From positions 116,521 through 180,520 of the forward strand of contig JBBHKE010001424.1 of the NCBI GenBank assembly GCA_037447655.1: 64,000 nucleotides of DNA, in the 5' to 3' direction. This document shows positions 53,454 to 63,703 of this stretch, in pieces; position 1 is the first letter of the stretch; the number at the start of each line of letters is the position of its first letter. The position numbers were made by a program, and so were the translations under genes. Origin of the DNA: Zygnema cylindricum. Lineage: Eukaryota > Streptophyta > Zygnematophyceae > Zygnematales > Zygnemataceae. The notes beneath the pieces are model-generated. The model was given only the letters and a program-made list of their open reading frames with translations, made no database searches and was not told the DNA's origin.

Positions 53454-54487
53454 TGTAGAAATGAAAGGTTATTTTAGTAATTTCTAGGTTTTATAAAATG
53501 CAGAAAAGAAGCAGAGGCAGTCTGCCTCTAACTCCTCTCTCCAGCTAACTCACTTGTCGCAATCACTGAAAGTTGGAGAGGGAGATAGAGCCATTGCCGC
53601 CTATGCTATCTAGACAAGGACCGACATTAGATTGGTAGATTTACCAAAATAGTAATTGACGGAGCCGGGATTTGAACGTGGTACCTGCTTTCCGTCAAAG
53701 CCGTCGGTAGCCGTAGCCTTAGCCAATAAGTATGAGTCAAGGTTGTACCATATAGGGTTTGATAATTATATTAACACTCACACGTAGGCTATTTCATTTA
53801 ACGAGATATTTGGACATAGATACGGTTTTTGTTGTACGGGGTACGGAACATCCGAAACAGATACCGGGCACTTTGTTTCGAAAGGCGAAACAAATATCGC
53901 TCAAGTATTTATGACGACTAAGATTGAAATCCGTTTTAATCAAACGGCCGCGAAGCATGCTGAGATCGCGGAATAGGTTTTCGGCAGTTTGCGGTCGACG
54001 TCACATCGATTGACACGAGGCACAACCATATTGGATTACGGCATCTCCGGGAATTACAGGAACGAATCCAAAAATGGCATGTGTCGACTTGTTGGCCATG
54101 TCGTACAATGGCTGTACAAAAAGTACATCGGCACCAATACCTTTTTGTACGACACAGTATTATGATTGGTGCCGTACTTCAGTAGATAGAGTTTTAGAGA
54201 GAGAAAGGACTTAGAAAAATTTGATAGATTGGACCCTCTCTCCCAGAGAGCTTCTGTTCAAAATGTCAACTTTGACCCTCCATAACTCACTGCTCAAGGG
54301 AGCAAATTCAGAGATTCTTTTTGCTATAGACTCAAGGGAGTCTTCCCTTCATAGGGGTGAAGGTGGTCAGAGTTTTTGTCTCTCAAGGTGGCAGTTATTC
54401 TTGCTGAAACACAAAGGGGTCAGGGTTATCCTAAAGGCTTCGTGTGAGCTGCCTACTCTGAGGACCTATGGAGGTCTCAGAGATACA
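53454..54487 (+). mobile_element. 3' LTR of E
   Basis: 1034 bp, TGTAGAAATGAAAGG ... CAGAGATACA. Antisense tRNA-like module 53655-53730 (minus: GTTCAAATCCCGGC), five GTAC copies (54,102-54,177), hairpins TGCTC-AAGG-GAGCA (54291-54304), GACTC-AAGG-GAGTC (54329-54342), CCTTCA-TAGGGG-TGAAGG (54346-54363) and the ATG hairpin CTCTGAG/CTCAGAG (54,457-54,482). Confidence 0.86.
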
Positions 54488-55410
54488 TGACAAGGACCTG
54501 GGAACCCTCCTCCTTCGGTCCTTACTTCTTTTTATCGCCAGCGGTTATCTGTGGCTTTACAGCGAGTGCACGCTTCTATTCTCCTTCGATTGACTATTGC
54601 GCTTATGGATCCTCGATATGATTTGGAGCTCCCTCGATGTGCTCTCCAGGGCTGGGGGGACTAACGTGGTTGGTTTTTTGTCGATATTTAATTGAGTTGG
54701 GGTTGGGGGTGTAGTTTTGGTTTAGTGAGTTGCCGTTCTTTTCATTTTGAGTTTGGGTGCTTTTGTTCTACTTGCCATTTTTATGTGTTCACGTTGCTTT
54801 CTTAGTTTTTTATTGCCCTGCTTGTAGTTTTTCAGTTTTGGCCGTTCCACTGCTTTTGTACCCCTAGACTCTGATGGTTTACCATCGTTCTTTTAATTTA
54901 TCCTGTGACGTTTATAATCGTATTGTTGGTTTACGTTTTGAGTTAATTATAAAACAATTGATGAAGTGGTATAAAATAAAACATATCAGTTCGAAAGTTC
55001 TCTCGATGAAAAAAATTATCCATTGGGAATCGATAATACGATGGTTTTTTTAGTCAAAGCCATATATACAATACATTTGATCGTTTTTTCTTTCTTTTTT
55101 ACGATAATCATCCTTTAACACCTAGATATTAAACATCTCTACAAAATTGCCTCAAGTTTTGGTATTGAATTAAGTCAACTTTAGAAAATGTTTTCATTAA
55201 AAATCGGGTCATTTGTATAAAACAACTTAAGTTTTCTGTAATTAATACCGAGTTTTCATCCAATAACAATAAAAACAAGCTCTAAATACGGACAACGGTG
55301 AACCATTTGAGTACATGGAAACAAACGAAAGGGAAATCTAAACTCACACATAAGCAAAACTTACACTACCAAAAAACACAAGGGGTGCGAAATACAAGAG
55401 ATTACAAAGG
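54488..55410. other. intergenic spacer of unknown origin
   Basis: The first 250 bases differ in composition (GC-richer, then T-rich) and could be the 3' tail of an older element, but no motif proves it. From about 54,900 it is AT-rich with no recognisable feature. Confidence 0.45.
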
Positions 55411-55565
55411 AAATTCAAAAAAAATGAGAAAGTTAAAGCAAAATACAGGAAATTTAAAACAAAAAATGAGAAATATAAAGAAAAATATGAGAAATAGAAA
55501 GCAAAATGTATGAAATTTAAAGCAAAATTTGAGAAATATAAAGAAAAATATGAGAAATTTGAAGC
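55411..55565. repeat. AT-rich tandem repeat of AAA-rich units
   Basis: Repeats of the type ATGAGAAATATAAAGAAAAAT / TTAAAGCAAAATTTGAGAAA, with imperfect units of about 15-30 bases. The short open frames across it are repeat artefacts. Confidence 0.7.
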
Positions 55566-56275
55566 CATTTCAACAAGAAACTGGAAAGTGTTCATCCAAT
55601 GATGAAAACTCAAAGAGATGAACAAATTTGAGGTAATGATTTAAAAATTACTTGACAAAAAAAAAAAAAACAAAAAAAATGTAACAAAAAAGACACCAAA
55701 AATGTTGTGACAGAAACAAACTACATTTTCCTTTTACCCTGACAAACAAAAAAGGTTTGTGATATCCAAAAATATTAAAGTAAGTGAAACTAAAAACAAA
55801 CTATTATCTCACTCTATCAAACTGAAAACTATCCGTAAAAGCTTAAAAAAAAAATATGTGACACAAACTAACAAACAAACAAACAAAAAACAAAAAACAA
55901 AAAAAAACAAGACAGAAAAGTATGTGACATGAACAAACTAAACGAGGCCAATTTAACAACCTAGTGAGATTGACATTCGAAGTTATGGGACAAAACCTAT
56001 TAGAAACTAATGACCTAAAACTTTGAGACACTAACAAACAAGGACTATGTGACATTCAAACCAGAAAAACTAAGTGAAACTATCAAACCAGCTTGGTAGT
56101 ACTAGTAAGAAACCCCCAAACGAGTGTAAAATACAGAGTTCCAAAACTGAACATCAAAATCCCTAGAAAAACATTATCGCTTTTTTTCACACTTACCTCT
56201 CAACAAGGAAAAGACCTCATCTCCATTCATTTATAATATACAAATTCATCAACTACCTTCAACAATGTATCTTAA
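55566..56275. other. AT-rich spacer, no gene seen
   Basis: Contains A-rich runs and several GTGACA-type strings but no coding similarity, tRNA or element ends. Confidence 0.55.
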
Positions 56276-58797
56276 TTTTCTCCCTCTCCCTCTCTCTCTC
56301 TCCATCTCCCTATCTTTTTCCCTCCCTCTCTCTCTCTTCCTCTCCCTCTACTGTCCTCCCTCCCTCTCTCCATCACCCTCCCTCTCTCTCCCACTCCCCC
56401 TCTCCCTATTTTCCCACTCGCCTTCCATGTTTTTCCCTCCCGCTCTCCCTCTCCCTCTTTTTCCCTCCCTCTCTCCCTGTCACGCTCTCTGTTTCCCTTC
56501 CTGTCTACCTATACCGCTCACTTGATCGCTCCCTCTCTCCCTCTCTCCCTCTCTTTCCCCCTCCCACTCTCTTTTCCCCTCCCCCTCTCCCTCTCTCTCT
56601 CCCTCTCCCTCTCTTTCCCCTTCCCTCTCCCTCCCCCTCTTTCTCTCCTTCCCCCTCTCCCTATTCCCCTCTCCACCTCCCTTCCATCCACTCCCTCTCC
56701 CTTCCACTCTCTCTTTCCTTCTTTCATTACCCCTTCCACTCTCCCTCTCCCTCTCCCTCTCCCTCTCCCTCTCTTTTTTCCCTCCCTCTCTCACTTTCCC
56801 GCTCCGTCTCCCTCTCCCTCTCTTTCTCCCTCTTCCTCTCCCTCTCCCTTTCCATCCCTCCCTCCACCTCTTCCTCTCCCTACCCCTCTCCCTCTTCCTT
56901 CCTCTCTCCCTATTGCCCTCTCTTTCTCCCTCCCTCTATCCCTCTCTCTAATTATCTCCCTTCCCTTTCTCCCTCTCCCCTTCCATCGCCCTCCCTCCGT
57001 CCCCCTCTTTCTTTTCCTCCCCCCTCTCCCGCTCCCTCCCCCTTCTCCCTATTCCCCTCTCCTACCTCTTCCCTCATCCCCCCCCCCCCCCTTCCCCCCC
57101 CCCTTTCCCCCTCCCTTTCCCCCTCCCCCCCTCCCTCCATCCCTCTCTCACTCCCTCTCTTTTTCCCCTCCTCTCTCTCCCTCTCTTTCTCTCTCCCTCC
57201 CTCCCCCTCTTCCTCTCCCTCCCCCTCTTCCTCTCCCTCTCCCTTCCTCTCTCCCTCTCCCCTCTTCTCCACCTTCCCTCCTCTCCCTCTCCCTTCCACT
57301 GCCTTTCCCTCTCTCTTTCCCTCTCCAGCTCTCGCTCTCTCTCTCTCCCTCTCCCTCTCCCTCTCTTTTTTCCCTCCCTCTCTCTCTCCGCCACTCGGTC
57401 TCCCTCTTCCTCTCTTTCTCCCTCTCTCTCCCTCTCTCTCTCCCTCTCCCTCCCTCCCTCCCCCTCTTCCTCTCCCTTTCCCTCTACCTCTCCCTTCCTC
57501 TCTCCCTATTCCCCACTCCTCCACCTTCCCTTCTCTCCTTCTCCTCTCTCTCTCCTCTTTTTCCCTCCGTCTCTCCCTCTCTTCTCTCTATCCCTCTCCC
57601 TCTCCAGCTCTCTCCTTCACCCTCTCCCTCTTCCCCTCTCCCTCTATCCCTCTTTTACCCTCTCCCTCTTACTCTCCCGCTCCATCTCTCTCTCTCCCTC
57701 TCCCTCTCCCTCTCCTTCACCCTCTCTCTCCACCCTCTCCCTCTCACTCTCCCTCTCCCTCTCCCTCCCCCCTCTTTTTTCCTCCCTCTCTCCCTCCCCT
57801 TCTCCGTCCCCCTCTCCCTCTCTCTCTCCTTCCCCTTCTCCCTCTCTCGCTCCCTATCCCTCTCTATTTCTCCCTCCCGCTCTCCTTCTCCCTCCCTTGT
57901 TCCCTCCCTCTCCCCCTCTCCCTCTCCCTCTCCCTCTCCCTCTCTCTCTCTCCCTCTCTCCCCCTCTCCATCCCCCTCTCCCTCTCCTTTTCTCTCCCCC
58001 TCTTCCTGTCCCTCTTTTTTCCCTCCTCTCTCTCCCTTTCCCTATCCCTCTCTCCCGCTCTTCCTCTACTTTTGCCTCTCGCTCTCCTTCACCTTCTTTC
58101 TCTCCCTCTCCCTTTCCCTCTCCCTCTCCCTCTCCCTCTCCTTCTTCCCCTCTCCCTCTCTCTCTCCCGCTCCCTCTCTTTTTCTCTCCCGCTCTCTCTC
58201 TTTTTCTCTCGCGTCCTCTCTCTCCCTTTCCCTATCCCTCTCTCCCGATCTTCCTCTCCTTTTGCCTCTCGCTCTCCTTCTCCCCCCCCCTCTCCCTCTT
58301 CCCCTCTCCCTCTCTCTCTCCCGCTCCCTCTCTTTTTCTCTCTCTCCCGCTCTCCCTCTCTCACTTTTTCCCCCTTTCCTCTCTCCCTTTCCCTATCCCT
58401 CTCCCGCTCTCCCTCTCCCTCTCTCTCATTCACCCCCTCCCTCTCTCGCCCTCCCTCTCCATCTTTCCCTCTCCCCCCCCTCTCTATTTTTCCCTCCCGC
58501 CCATCCTCCCCCTTTCTTTTACCCTCCCACGACCTCTCTCTCTCCTTCACCCTCTCTCTCCCCCTCTCCCTCTGTACCTCCCCCCCCCTTCCCTCTTTCT
58601 CTGCCTCTCTCTCTCTCGCTCTCCGTTTCTCTTTTTCCCTCGCTCCCTCTCCTCTCCCTCTCCCTCTCCTCTCTCTCTTCCCCTCTCTCTCCTTCACCCC
58701 TCTCCCTCATCCTCTCCCTTTCCCTCTTCCTCTCCCTTTTTCCTCTCCCTCCCCCTCTCCCTCTCCGTCCCCCTCTCCCTCCCTCTCCCTCCCCCTA
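56276..58797. repeat. 2.5-kb pyrimidine-rich satellite-like tract (CCCTCT units)
   Basis: The plus strand is almost entirely C and T, with CCCTCTC / CCTCTCCCT as the dominant unit and only scattered A or G (e.g. CTATTCCCC, TTCACC). It yields very long Pro/Ser/Leu open frames on plus and Arg/Glu/Gly frames on minus, which are composition artefacts. Long homopyrimidine DNA can form triplex (H-DNA) structures. It lies between the retroelement cluster and the 3' end of the next gene. Confidence 0.93.
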
Positions 58798-59371
58798 ACC
58801 GTCTTTCCCTATCCCCGCCTATTCTGTTCTAGTACACCTTCAGCTTCCTTAGTCCATTTTCCTCCCTCCTACTGCTAACCTTTTCCCTTACTAAAAAAAA
58901 GGACACAAAAATAGCTCTCAAAAATGAGAGGTTCTCCCTCCCTCTCCCCTCTCCCTCTCCTAAATACATCGATCTTGCCGCTAAGATTGTGACAAGAAAT
59001 CTCAACTGAAAACTCTCGGTTGACTCATAACTTAAAAAGCTCTTTTAGCTCAAAACTTTTCCATGGAAATTTGTTTCTTAGTTACTTACGTCTAATTTTC
59101 ACCTTCTCAAACATTCCACACTATACTTTGTACCAAAACCTTAAGACTGACTGCAATGATGAGATACTACATAATCCGGTTTCTGTCGTTTGAAGGATGC
59201 TTTTTTTTTCCAATCCTTCTCTTCTTTTTTTTTTTTTTTTTTTTGAATTCCGTCTACAAGACCTTTATCCCAAACAAGACACGTTTGATTTTTCTTGGAA
59301 CGGCCCTACAACTCATTTGGTGAAAACTGTTTGTCTTCAAGAAAATTACAAAAATACAAAAAAAAAAGGTT
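58798..59371. other. 3' flank of the coiled-coil gene
   Basis: Non-coding on either strand. It has a T run at 59,225-59,244 and short leftover CCCTCT repeats at 58,934-58,960. The 3' UTR of the minus-strand gene should lie just left of 59,372; no poly(A) signal was assigned. Confidence 0.5.
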
Positions 59372-60381
59372 TCAGTCATCAAAAGAAAACCGCATTCTCC
59401 GAACTACAGAAGGTTCCTCATTTTCCACTCCAGGAGCTCTTAGACCAGTTGGACTATTACAATAGACAGCCGAAGTGATCTGAATTGGATAGAAATGTTT
59501 CATACTTTTTGTTGTACTTTTTGTCGTACTTTCTTGTGAAGCAATGCCCGTAGTAGTATTTAAAACTGGTCCAAATCGGGTAGGTGCTGTGTTTGGGATA
59601 AGAGTTGCAAGAGGACTCGAAATTTCTCGAGGAGGGAACCCAAATCCTGGTGTTAAATTTTCAGTATCAATATATCTTGGGTTACATAAAGGAAGTTTGA
59701 GGCTTTGGACAGACTTTTGTCCACTGAATGGTGACCCAAACCTGGAAATTTTTCGCTTTTCACCTGTGTTTAAAACAAAGGAGACATCTTGTACACCTTT
59801 TAAGGAAACAGAACCTGCTGGAGAATTTTGTAATCGACGACTTTTGACATTCTTATTGAGAGGAGAGTTTCCAAAATGTGATAGTAGCGACTTCCCAAAC
59901 GAACTTCGATTTGATACATTCTCCTTCCCTTGAAAAATAAGCCATTCTTCTGGAATATCATCTTGTTGATCAACATTAATTTCCAGTTTCCCAGTTTTCC
60001 ACCCATTTTCCAGCTCTATTCCATTTGCTTTACCGCTAACAACAGGTTTTGATTTCATTTGCAACTCAGGTGTATTGCAATTATTTTCCCATTGGTACTG
60101 AGTAACGTGTTCAACTAATTCTCGCCAATTTGCCGTTGAATGTGGGTTTTCCTTCCAATCCAAGGGAGTATTTTGTGGGACTCTTGTATTCCATTGACCA
60201 GATAATGGAGGCGAAAAGAGAGGTACGGATGAGGTGGAGGAGGAGCTTGCAAAGTCACATAGTCTTTTTGGAGTCGACGAGGAATTTTGATATTTTTTTA
60301 TGGGGCTTGGTGTGAGTGAGAAGTCGATTTGGAGGGGAATTCCACAATCATGCGCAGATTCGACGAGTTTCCGGAGTTTCA
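59372..60381 (-). CDS. last exon of the coiled-coil gene
   Basis: 335 codons after a split Val codon, opening KLRKLVESAHDCGIPLQIDF and ending at TGA 59372-59374. The acceptor GAATGAACAG ends at 60,382. One open frame of this length with a consistent upstream splice, in AT-rich DNA, is good evidence of coding. Confidence 0.82.
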
Positions 60382-61014
60382 CTGTTCATTCAGGTAACGA
60401 AAGTAAAAAAAAAAAGAGATCATAACAACATTGTTAGTGCGTTCTTTTCGAAGAAAAACAAATGCAAACAATTTAACTGTCTGGTCACTTGTTGCCTAAG
60501 ATTTCTTGTTCAGAAATGAGAGCTGAAAGAGGTTGAGTACAAAGAACATTACGTTTAGATTATTAAACATAATGTCTATTTGTTTAATACTCAAATGAAT
60601 TACCAGAATGTCCATCGATTTGAAATCCCATGGCATAAGTTGGCCTTAAAGCATGTCTAAAATACTACAAGCACAAAACTTTGATGAAACAAGGGTTGAT
60701 ACTTTGGTAAAACACCATTTAAAAACATGAACAGCTAAAGAAGTAAGAGCAATAAATAATAAGTGGCACAATATTGGTACTAATTCTTGCCCTGTTATTC
60801 CCAATTCTCAGAAAGCTCTCCCTATTTCGAGAAATTGTAATTTTGTACTTTTTTTACAACTGATCCTGAACATTCTAGGTTCACCTGTTTACGCAGATAT
60901 AAAAATAAAAAAATAGAAGTGATAGAGACATAAAAAATAGAACAAGGAACCAGCTTACTGGCTGTGATCCTCATGGCTTCTTGCCATTGGCATTGACTGT
61001 AAAGGAGAGAGAGG

Positions 61015-61085
<71 letters not shown>

Positions 61086-62078
61086 CAGAGAGAGAAATAG
61101 AGAGAGAGGGGCAGGAAGAGAGGGGGACAGAGGCAGAGAGAGAAAAGAGAGGAAGAGAGAGCTCTACTTCAAGTATGGAAATAAAACAATTGTGTTACCT
61201 GGAAGATTTGGCGAACTGTTTGGTGAAAAAACGTCCATGTTTGTTTCGGAGTTGTCCAAACCCCACCACTGCTTCCGTTCAGCTAATAAGGCACTTATCT
61301 GGAGGGGACAAAAAACCACAATAAATTCATCAGGAATATGAGGAACTCTAAAAAAAAATAGCACATCAGGAATGTATGTGATTGACACACATAAAAACAA
61401 AACACATCAGGAATGTGATTAATACTTGTCAAAACTCACCCTCATTATAAAAATAATTATATTAATACCTTTCTAATGGACTCACTATATAAGACAAATC
61501 CAATCTCTAAGTTATCGTGACGGTTTTCATCACAAAGATACCCATACCAAAAGCAGTTTTCAGGTTTCAGCTATCAGGCACAGCCGCCCCCTTTTTTAAT
61601 TTTACTTTCTCTTTTGTTATGTTGTCACACTGGATGGATTTGCTTTCAAGGTTTCCACTGACGCCATCTCCATTACTACAGTATGTATACTCAACCAGGA
61701 AGTAACAGCTCTATAAGTTACAATGTATCTTTATAATTTGTCTGCATACCATTTGTTAACAGATTTTTAACAAGATAATTAGTTTTCTGGCAAAGGAATA
61801 GTGCAAGTATACATATGTTTCAGTACTGAAAAACTAATAAACAAAATAACCCTGTTGTGTATGAGGTGAATTTTACTCTCAAAATTGACTTTACTAACTG
61901 TTGACCATAGGTTAATGCAGAATCTACTTCATGTTTTTAATGTCACCCAAGACAAGTTTCAAGTTCTGTAGTAAGCAAAGTGTCTTTCTCATCATGTTTG
62001 CAAAGAAAGAGAGGAGAGAGAGAGAGAGGGACAGAGAGAGAGAGAGGGAGAAAGAGGGAGCCAGAGAGACAGAGAGGG

Positions 62079-62131
<53 letters not shown>

Positions 62132-63399
62132 GAGAGAGAGAGAGCTGAACCTGTTGCTGTTTGAAGCAGGCAGATTCTTTCAGGTTCCGACAGTGTGAGA
62201 AGCATTCTCTGAGCCAGTGGTCGAGCAGCTGTACGGCGGCTTCCGCCTGCTCGCGCCTCTCCTTCTCCTCCCTCAGGGCCTCAAGTGCCTGGTGCTCCGA
62301 CGAGGAGAGGCGCAAAAGCTGTCCCAATGTAGTGCATTTAGTTCGCCAATGTGGTATCTTTAGTAAGTGGCATTTGCCAGTGTGGTAGATATAGTAAGCC
62401 AATGGATATATTTAGTCAGTAGGATTTGCCACTGTGGTATATTTAGTTAATAGGATTTGCCAATGTGGTACATTTAGTAATTTGGATGTCTTAAGGAGAA
62501 ATACGATACAACATCCTGAAAGCAGGATATTGAATGTAGGATACTGAATGAAAATACAGTAAGGATTAGCCTTGACTGAAAAATACAGGAAGGACTAGTC
62601 TGACTGAACATATTATACTATCGGTCAGTAGGGTTAGCCTTGAGTGAAACAACTAGGGAAACCAAGGAGATTGGGGTCAATGCTAAAAGGAGGATGTATT
62701 TGTAATAAAATTGCACTAAAAAATGACAGAGAGAGAATCTATCCCTCTCATCCAGCCATTGATGGACTCATACATTTTCTGGAACCAATTATTTTTATTA
62801 CCAAATATTTGCTTTACTTTATGAGGCAAAAATGGACATTTTTTGTGGTCGACCGGAATTTGAGGCAACAAGAAGATGAGGGAAAAGGATATCTTAATAC
62901 AAATGTAATTACTACAATGTAGAACAAATTGTGGTCAGGCGGTCTGATTGAAACACAGGTAACGGGAAAAAAATACAGAAGATTACTGTAATTTTTATAC
63001 ATAAGTTTTCTACGTTCAAAGTTTACTATAAGTCTTATACAGACGTTAACTGTAAGTTTTATACAGAAGTTTACTTTAAAGTTTTACACAAAAGTTTACT
63101 GTTAAGTCTTCTGCAGAAGTTTAATGTAACTTATATACAAAAGTTTACTGTAAGACCCACAAAGAAGTTTTTTGAAAGATTACTGTCAGTTTTATACACA
63201 AGAGTACTGTAAGTCCCACACAAAAGTTTACTGTAACTCTTATACAGAAGTTTACTGAAAGTGTAATGCAGAACTTTACTGTAAGTCACATACAGAAGTT
63301 TACTGTGAGTCTTTTTTGTACCTTATCCCCCACATCTCGGACGGCTGCTTTTTCCTTTGTCAATTCCGTCTTTGTTTTCTCCAGCTGACTTTGAAGTGC
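59372..63399 (-). CDS. coiled-coil protein with SP/TP-rich tail, C-terminal part, four exons; not recognised
   Basis: Exons 63322-63399, 62151-62318, 61199-61298 and 59372-60381 join with matching phases (0, 0, 1) and clean GT-AG sites to about 451 residues ending at a TGA. The first two exons form a coiled coil (LEKTKTELTKEKAAVRDVGD; ALEALREEKERREQAEAAVQ). The third reads ISALLAERKQWWGLDNSETN. The long last exon is Ser/Thr/Pro-rich with several proline-directed phosphorylation-type sites (LTPSPIKK, SSTPKR, NSSPN, NSPLNK) and ends VVRRMRFSFDD. This is the style of cell-cycle or cytoskeletal proteins, but I do not recognise a family. The N-terminal part is beyond the right edge. Confidence 0.78.
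61005..61160. repeat. (GA)n microsatellite in an intron
   Basis: Long uninterrupted GA run followed by GA-rich sequence. On the coding strand it is a (CT)n tract in the intron after the exon at 61,199, starting about 40 bases from the donor. Confidence 0.95.
61199..61298 (-). CDS. exon of the coiled-coil gene
   Basis: 100 bp, ISALLAERKQWWGLDNSETN then MDVFSPNSSPNLP plus one base. Acceptor CCTCCAG ends at 61,299. Donor GTAACA starts at 61,198. Phase 1 joins the last exon as a GTG Val codon. Confidence 0.78.
61995..62145. repeat. (GA)n microsatellite directly after a splice donor
   Basis: GA run with interruptions. On the coding strand (CT)n starts within about eight bases of the donor GTTCAG at 62,150. 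Confidence 0.95.
62151..62318 (-). CDS. coiled-coil exon
   Basis: Exactly 56 codons, phase 0 at both ends: LLRLSSSEHQALEALREEKE, RREQAEAAVQLLDHWLRECF, SHCRNLKESACFKQQQ. A strongly heptad-like Leu/Ala pattern. Noticeably GC-richer than its introns. Acceptor GGGACAG, donor GTTCAG. Confidence 0.83.
62325..62485. repeat. minisatellite of about 35-bp units upstream of the coiled-coil exon
   Basis: About four imperfect units of the form ATTTGCCAATGTGGTATATT followed by TAGTAAGTAGG, on the plus strand. It overlaps the branch-point side of the intron. Confidence 0.75.
62486..62979 (-). other. intron of the coiled-coil gene, no feature seen
   Basis: AT-rich intron DNA. A short repeated phrase (AGGATTAGCCTTGACTGAA / AGGGTTAGCCTTGAGTGAA) occurs near 62,560-62,650. 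Confidence 0.55.
62980..63318. repeat. minisatellite of about 24-bp units in an intron
   Basis: Roughly a dozen imperfect copies of AAGTTTACTGTAAGTCTTAT followed by ACAG. It ends directly at the donor of the exon at 63,322. On plus the unit contains GTAAGT/GTAAGTC; on the transcribed strand it reads ACTTACAGTAAAC. Confidence 0.85.
63322..63399 (-). CDS. coiled-coil exon (first visible)
   Basis: 26 codons, phase 0: ALQSQLEKTKTELTKEKAAV then RDVGDK. Acceptor TTTTTTAACAG ends at 63,400. Donor GTACAA starts at 63,321. Heptad-patterned, continuing into the next coiled-coil exon. Confidence 0.75.
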
Positions 63400-63633
63400 C
63401 TGTTAAAAAATCAGAAAATAATTTAGTGTACGCAAATTCATTAAAACAAAAAATTGAGAACGCGAATTCGTTAAGATTTTCAGCGCATCTTGAGAATGAA
63501 TTTTAGTTTTCCTCAATTTCCTGCGCATGGACTGTTTTTGAGGGTCTTTTCAGGGTTTTATGAACAATTTGGTAGCTATCTGATGCGCCCTTTGAGAGAA
63601 ACCCGCAACTTTATCGTACCATGTAGCTTTTCC

Positions 63634-63639
<6 letters not shown>

Positions 63640-63703
<64 letters not shown>

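Larger units (their letters stand above)
50766..54487 (+). mobile_element. family-B copia element E, 5'-truncated
   Basis: Begins in the integrase zinc region (CAQGKAHRLPFPKTATY) right after the D 3' LTR and runs through integrase, RT and RNase H to a 3' LTR (53454-54487). The 5' part would lie left of D but is not present in recognisable form. Confidence 0.8.

Noticed and set aside
54488-54900. 3' end of a LINE after element E
   Set aside because: Composition changes here, but no endonuclease, RT, poly(A) tail or target duplication could be found.
56522-58798. A 758-codon open frame on plus and several 100-300-codon frames on both strands over the pyrimidine tract
   Set aside because: Composition of a low-complexity C/T repeat removes stops. 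The products are Pro/Ser/Leu or Arg/Glu/Gly strings without domains.
61992-62205. Leu/Ser-rich or Arg/Glu-rich frames over GA/CT microsatellites (also at 18,190-18,510 and 63,490-63,912)
   Set aside because: They arise from dinucleotide repeats. Only the non-repeat exon part (62151-62318) is coding.
62980-63318. CRISPR-like array of 24-base repeats
   Set aside because: Units are contiguous and imperfect with no unique spacers, inside a eukaryotic intron; it is a minisatellite.
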